From Gimesia aquarii (lineage in GTDB: Bacteria; Planctomycetota; Planctomycetia; Planctomycetales; Planctomycetaceae), in the NCBI RefSeq assembly GCF_007748175.1, contig NZ_CP037422.1:186001-250000 (forward strand): a DNA stretch of 64,000 nt. The letters run 5' to 3'. Shown piece by piece: positions 60,486-64,000 of this stretch. A program made the position numbers and the translations under genes. The notes beneath the pieces were generated by a model. It did not search any database and was not told the origin of the DNA. It saw nothing but the letters and a program-made list of their open reading frames with translations. Positions within the stretch are counted from its first letter, which is position 1. Every line of letters starts with the position of its first letter.

Positions 60486-62384
60486 ATGGTCACATTGCTG
60501 ATCGCCGCGGGAGCCTTCGTAGGTTACATTATTGCCTACCACACTTATGGTAAGTGGCTTTCACAAAAAATATTTAATGTCGATGCCAAAGCTGAAGTAC
60601 CCAGTAAGCAACTTCGGGACGATGTTGATTTTGTTCCTACAAAAAAAGAAGTTATTTTTGGTCATCATTTCACCAGCATCGCAGGGACAGGGCCCATAGT
60701 AGGTCCGGCGATTGCCGTCTTCTGGGGCTGGCTGCCCGCTCTATTGTGGGTTTTATTTGGGTCCATCTTCATTGGAGCGGTCCACGATTTTGGGGCGCTC
60801 GTCGTTTCGTTACGGAATCGTGGTCAAACAGTGGGTGAAGTCGCCGGTCGTTTAATTGCCCCGCGGACGCGCATCTTATTTCTGTTAATTCTGTTGTTAG
60901 CCCTCACGGTGGTTCTGGCGATCTTTGGTCTGGTGATTGCCATCATCTTTGCCCTTTATCCGGAAACGGTATTACCTGTCTGGATCACCATGCCCATTGC
61001 GATTGTGATCGGGCTTATGGTGTATAAACAAAATGCGTCTTTATTAGGTCCTTCGATTATTGCTTTGGCAATTGTGTACGCGTCGGTTTATATCGGGGCT
61101 TACTATTTACCGATTAATATTTCAACGTTGTTCGATATTCCCATTATGGGCGCGTTCCCAAATACCGTCATACTATGGACGTTCGTATTACTGGCTTATT
61201 GTGCGATTGCTTCAGTGTTGCCTGTCTGGTTGTTACTACAACCTCGTGACTTTATCAACAGCCATCAGTTGGTATTGGCATTGGGTTTATTGCTCATCGG
61301 TGCCATTTTTGCCGGTGCTACGGGTCAAGCTGATTTAGTGGGGAGCGCACCTGCGGTTGCCTCGAATATTCCCGCTGATGCACCGCCGATCTGGCCGTTT
61401 TTATTTATTACAATCGCTTGCGGTGCCTGTAGCGGATTTCACTGTCTGGTCAGTAGTGGTACAAGCAGTAAGCAGGTCGAGTCAGAACTTGATGCTCAAT
61501 ATGTCGGCTATGGTGCTATGCTACTCGAAGGGGGGTTGGCAGTCATCGTAATTTTGGCTTGTTGTGCCGGTGTAGGAATGGGAGAATTCTCGCGCATCGG
61601 AGAAGGAGCCGCTTATAGCTATCAACCCACGATGGTCGAAGGCACCGATACCCAACTGGCAGGAGTTGCTGCCTGGGAAACGCGTTACAACGCCAGCAAA
61701 GGCTGGGCCGCTTTCAAATTGAAAGATAAAATTGGTGCGTTTATTCATGGTGGAGCGAACTTTCTAGGCACTATTGGAATTCCTTTGAAATTAGGCATCA
61801 GCATCATTGCTGTGCTGGTTGCCAGTTTTGCGGCGACCACATTAGATACCGCGACACGATTACAACGCTATGTGATTCAGGAGCTGGCGGCCACGGTTCA
61901 CTTCAAGCCTTTAACGAACAAATATGCTGCCACAGCTCTGGCAGTCATTCTCGGTGGGATGGTAGCCATGCTGCCGGCCAGTGCCTCGCAGGGACCGGGC
62001 AGTGGTGGTTTGATTCTCTGGCCTCTGTTTGGAGCGACCAACCAGTTATTGGCAGGGTTGGCGTTTATGGTAATCGTGTTTTACCTCCGCCGCCGTAATA
62101 AACCGATCATCTTCGCGCTGGTTCCGATGATCGTGATGTTAATCATGCCAGCCTGGGCGATGCTCTGGAACATGTTCAATAGCGAATCAGGCTGGGCCGC
62201 CAATCCCGATAAACAACACCTGTTCCTGTTTGGTATTGCCGTCATTGCCTTACAGGTTTGGATGATGATCGAAGGCTTACTCGTCTGGTCAAAATCAAAA
62301 GGATGCCTGGAAGAGCCACTCCCCGAACTCGCAACAGTCAGGTCTGCAGTCGCAACTAGCACCGCTGCCGGGGGATCGAATTGA
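60486..62384 (+). CDS. cstA: Carbon starvation protein CstA (peptide/pyruvate transporter family)
   Basis: 632 residues with about sixteen membrane segments. N-terminal family features: A-Y-H-T-Y-G-K-W-L near 18-26, F-G-H-H-F-T-S-I-A-G-T-G-P-I-V-G-P at 58-74 and G-A-V-H-D-F-G-A near 97-104. Later G-A-C-S-G-F-H and D-T-A-T-R-L-Q-R. CstA and its relatives import peptides or pyruvate on carbon starvation. At about 630 residues it is shorter than the E. coli protein. It is divergent from csrA, a regulator of cstA in E. coli; the same link is plausible here. Confidence 0.93.
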   Translation: MVTLLIAAGAFVGYIIAYHTYGKWLSQKIFNVDAKAEVPSKQLRDDVDFVPTKKEVIFGHHFTSIAGTGPIVGPAIAVFWGWLPALLWVLFGSIFIGAVHDFGALVVSLRNRGQTVGEVAGRLIAPRTRILFLLILLLALTVVLAIFGLVIAIIFALYPETVLPVWITMPIAIVIGLMVYKQNASLLGPSIIALAIVYASVYIGAYYLPINISTLFDIPIMGAFPNTVILWTFVLLAYCAIASVLPVWLLLQPRDFINSHQLVLALGLLLIGAIFAGATGQADLVGSAPAVASNIPADAPPIWPFLFITIACGACSGFHCLVSSGTSSKQVESELDAQYVGYGAMLLEGGLAVIVILACCAGVGMGEFSRIGEGAAYSYQPTMVEGTDTQLAGVAAWETRYNASKGWAAFKLKDKIGAFIHGGANFLGTIGIPLKLGISIIAVLVASFAATTLDTATRLQRYVIQELAATVHFKPLTNKYAATALAVILGGMVAMLPASASQGPGSGGLILWPLFGATNQLLAGLAFMVIVFYLRRRNKPIIFALVPMIVMLIMPAWAMLWNMFNSESGWAANPDKQHLFLFGIAVIALQVWMMIEGLLVWSKSKGCLEEPLPELATVRSAVATSTAAGGSN

Positions 62385-62528
62385 GTGAATTGTAGGGATT
62401 TATCTGAAAATCAGACTGAATAGGCAGAGTAAGATAGAAAAACGTGATCGCATCTCTTGCCGGGGCAGAAACATCAGCTTATCCTATGTCGATGCTTTTG
62501 ATCTTGCCTGTCAGGCAGATAATCTTTA

Positions 62529-62613
62529 GCCCAAGTGGCGGAATTGGCAGACGCGCTAGATTCAGGTTCTAGTGTCCTTAACGGACGTGGAGGTTCGAAT
62601 CCTCTCTTGGGTA
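62529..62613 (+). tRNA. tRNA-Leu (CAG)
   Basis: 85 bases fold as a class II tRNA: acceptor stem with G1-U72 and the remaining pairs complete, D-arm with GGCAGAC, anticodon stem ctaga/tctag (62556-62560 and 62568-62572) with CAG (62563-62565) in the loop, a long variable arm, and T-arm with GGTTCGAATCC. CCA is not encoded. A single tRNA stands alone. Confidence 0.93.
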
Positions 62614-62659
62614 TTTTGATATCAAACGAGTGTGATTCATTCACAGAATGAATCCATGT

Positions 62660-63211
62660 TTAACGATCGGCATCCAGAATGTGCGTTGGTTTGCCGTCGA
62701 GGCTGAGTTGGTTTTTCTTTTTCCAGTACTCTGATACGCCTTCTTCCCCTTGCTTGATGGCCCAGCTTGTTAACAGTTCCCGTTCTTCGACATAGTCATA
62801 AAATGGGACACCCATCCCACAAGAGGTCTGAACCAGATCGACGTGCATATCAAAAATCTGTCGTGCGCCAGGCGTATTAGGGAAGTGGGATACCATTTCG
62901 TCCCATTCCGCATCGTAAGGGTGCAGAACGTTCGCCTGTCCATACAGTCGCAAGATGAGAGGCTTCCCTGTGAAGGCACAAAACATAATTGTCATTCGCC
63001 CGTCTTCCTGAATGTGTGCGGAAGTTTCATTGCCGCTGCCAGTCACGTTCAGCCAGATGACATGTTTGGGACTCAGAACACGCAGTGAGTCCATGCCTTT
63101 GGGAGAGATATTAATCCGGCTGTCAGCCGTTGCTGTCCCGACAAAGAATAACTTTTGCTCTTTGATGAACTCGATTTGTTTTTCTGGCAATTCGGTGAAA
63201 CGCTGTCCCAT
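62660..63211 (-). CDS. Pyridoxamine 5'-phosphate oxidase-like (PPOX fold) protein
   Basis: 183 residues. Beta-barrel pattern of the PPOX family: F-F-V-G-T-A near 22-27, I-N-I-S-P-K-G near 33-39, I-W-L-N-V-T-G-S-G-N-E-T near 52-63, and R-M-T-I-M-F-C-A-F. The G-S-G-N-E-T-S-A-H segment is flavin-contact-like. Such proteins bind FMN or F420. Activity unknown. Candidate operator sites (AGAGTGT) lie in its upstream region. Confidence 0.85.
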   Translation of the reverse strand: MGQRFTELPEKQIEFIKEQKLFFVGTATADSRINISPKGMDSLRVLSPKHVIWLNVTGSGNETSAHIQEDGRMTIMFCAFTGKPLILRLYGQANVLHPYDAEWDEMVSHFPNTPGARQIFDMHVDLVQTSCGMGVPFYDYVEERELLTSWAIKQGEEGVSEYWKKKNQLSLDGKPTHILDADR

Positions 63212-63230
63212 ACTGAGTCTTTTCTAACAG

Positions 63231-63278
63231 AGAGTGTTTTTAAAATACTTTTTTTCTGCATTAAGAGTGTGACACTCT
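63231..63278. promoter_or_regulatory. AGAGTGT half-sites upstream of the PPOX gene
   Basis: A perfect 15-base dyad AGAGTGT-G-ACACTCT (63264-63278) and a further half-site AGAGTGT (63231-63237), 33 bases apart start to start (about three helical turns). It lies 20-67 bases before the ATG of the minus-strand PPOX gene. The AraC-type regulator downstream on the map is a candidate binder. Confidence 0.45.
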
Positions 63279-63375
63279 AATCCCCAAAAAGTTCAAGGCT
63301 GGTGGAGCTTGTGTTGAACTTATCAATATTTCTATTATCGCAGATTAATGAAACAAGACTACTGCTTTTTTGCTT

Positions 63376-64000
63376 CTATTGGCGACGATATTCAGTGGGG
63401 CTGACTCCCGTATATGCCTTAAAGACTTTGGAGAAATGGCTGTGGTCGTAAAATCCGGTTTGAATCGCGATATGTGATATCGTATCAGTAGTGGAAGTCA
63501 GCTTGCGACACGCAGATTGAATGCGAACGTGATTAATGTAACTGGCGGGACTTGTGTTGAACAGCTTGCGAAACCGGCGTTGAAACTGGCTGGTCGAAAG
63601 TTCCACCAGAGATGCCAGTTCTTTCACTGTGATTTCTCGCTGAAAATGATCATCGATATGATCGAACACTTGTTGCATTTCCAGATAGGGGGCAATCGCC
63701 AGACCGGCACGCTGATAATCGCGCATCATCCCCACGACGCCTGCGACTCTGCGTTGCTTATCGAACAAGGGTTCTTTGATGACCTGAAACCAGGAGGTGG
63801 CTCCTTCACCGCCGGTCACAGGATGTACGAGATCAACCAGTGGTTCTTCCGATTTCATGACGCGTTGATCTTCGCGTTGATATGCCTCGGCTTGATCCCA
63901 TGGATGGATGTCAAAATCGGTCTTACCGATTAGTTCCTCATCAGAATCGACTTTGAGCCAGTTTAATAATGCTTGGTTGTGTTTAATGAATCGTCCTTCG
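63376..64000 (-). CDS. PAS-AraC transcriptional regulator (N-terminus outside window)
   Basis: The frame is open to the right edge; 208 residues are visible, with a Met at 63858 that is not the true start. The upstream 47 codons read as a PAS domain (H-N-Q-A-L-L-N-W-L, I-G-K-T-D-F-D-I-H-P-W) that continues with V-K-E/I-K-E-P-L-F-D. The C-terminal 100 residues hold the AraC-type double HTH (V-K-E-L-A-S-L-V-E-L-S-T-S-Q-F-Q-R-R-F, S-H-I-A-I-Q-T-G-F-Y-D-H-S-H-F-S-K-V-F-K). Similar PAS-AraC proteins sense a ligand and activate nearby genes; the ligand is unknown. Confidence 0.85.
   Translation of the reverse strand, partial: EGRFIKHNQALLNWLKVDSDEELIGKTDFDIHPWDQAEAYQREDQRVMKSEEPLVDLVHPVTGGEGATSWFQVIKEPLFDKQRRVAGVVGMMRDYQRAGLAIAPYLEMQQVFDHIDDHFQREITVKELASLVELSTSQFQRRFRKLFNTSPASYINHVRIQSACRKLTSTTDTISHIAIQTGFYDHSHFSKVFKAYTGVSPTEYRRQ

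Noticed and set aside
63517..63933. 138-codon + strand ORF
   Set aside because: Antisense to the AraC/PAS coding sequence, which has clear domain motifs.

Overview
The window reads as chromosomal DNA of a planctomycete with moderate GC, possibly Gimesia-like. The genus is a guess; the phylum rests on gene content. That content includes a membrane-bound-dehydrogenase/HEAT/CxxCH heme protein next to a CxPxR sulfatase, a Tat-exported Gfo/Idh/MocA oxidoreductase, an Amt transporter fused to a histidine kinase, and an FHA/Ser-Thr kinase/ECF-sigma cluster.

1-20.7 kb is the structural half of a tailed (siphovirus-like, HK97-type) prophage, almost all on the + strand. The order is prohead protease, major capsid protein, head-tail connector, joining and tail-completion proteins, tail tube, terminator, tail chaperone pair, tape measure, then tail-tip, fibre and hub proteins, ending with a double glycosyltransferase. 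Portal and terminase lie outside the left edge, and no integrase or att site is visible. The tail chaperone pair carries a textbook -1 frameshift site (A AAA AAC plus a hairpin). Three small membrane-protein genes sit on the opposite strand between the chaperone and the tape measure, like a moron cassette.

20.7-25.4 kb is an accessory zone. It holds a lipoprotein, small membrane proteins, a LexA-type HTH protein without protease domain, a possible Imm26-like protein, a decayed ORF, a small gene behind a strong promoter with a dyad operator, and a 2OG-Fe(II) oxygenase.

25.5-42.6 kb is mostly host-like. It has the Gfo/Idh/MocA oxidoreductase, a three-gene operon led by an apparent LexA-HTH/CsrA-like fusion, the heme protein and sulfatase, a HAD/DUF455/methyltransferase group, dprA, a TauE-family exporter, a DJ-1/PfpI protein, a DUF423 protein, an M19 dipeptidase and a coiled-coil membrane protein.

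42.8-49.6 kb is a signalling block (FHA, PLDc_N-like, Ser/Thr kinase with membrane tail, ECF sigma), followed by a 32-codon basic protein resembling ribosomal bL37 and by comM.

49.7-64 kb carries the Amt-PAS-kinase-receiver fusion, a Dus enzyme, a Clp_N/ThiD2/ThiE fusion divergent from clpC, a methyltransferase, csrA divergent from cstA, tRNA-Leu(CAG), a PPOX-fold protein and a PAS-AraC regulator cut by the right edge.

The most unusual items are the LexA/CsrA-like fusion operon, the antisense membrane cassette in the tail operon, the frameshift element, the Clp_N-thiamin synthase fusion beside clpC, and the bL37-like micro-gene.
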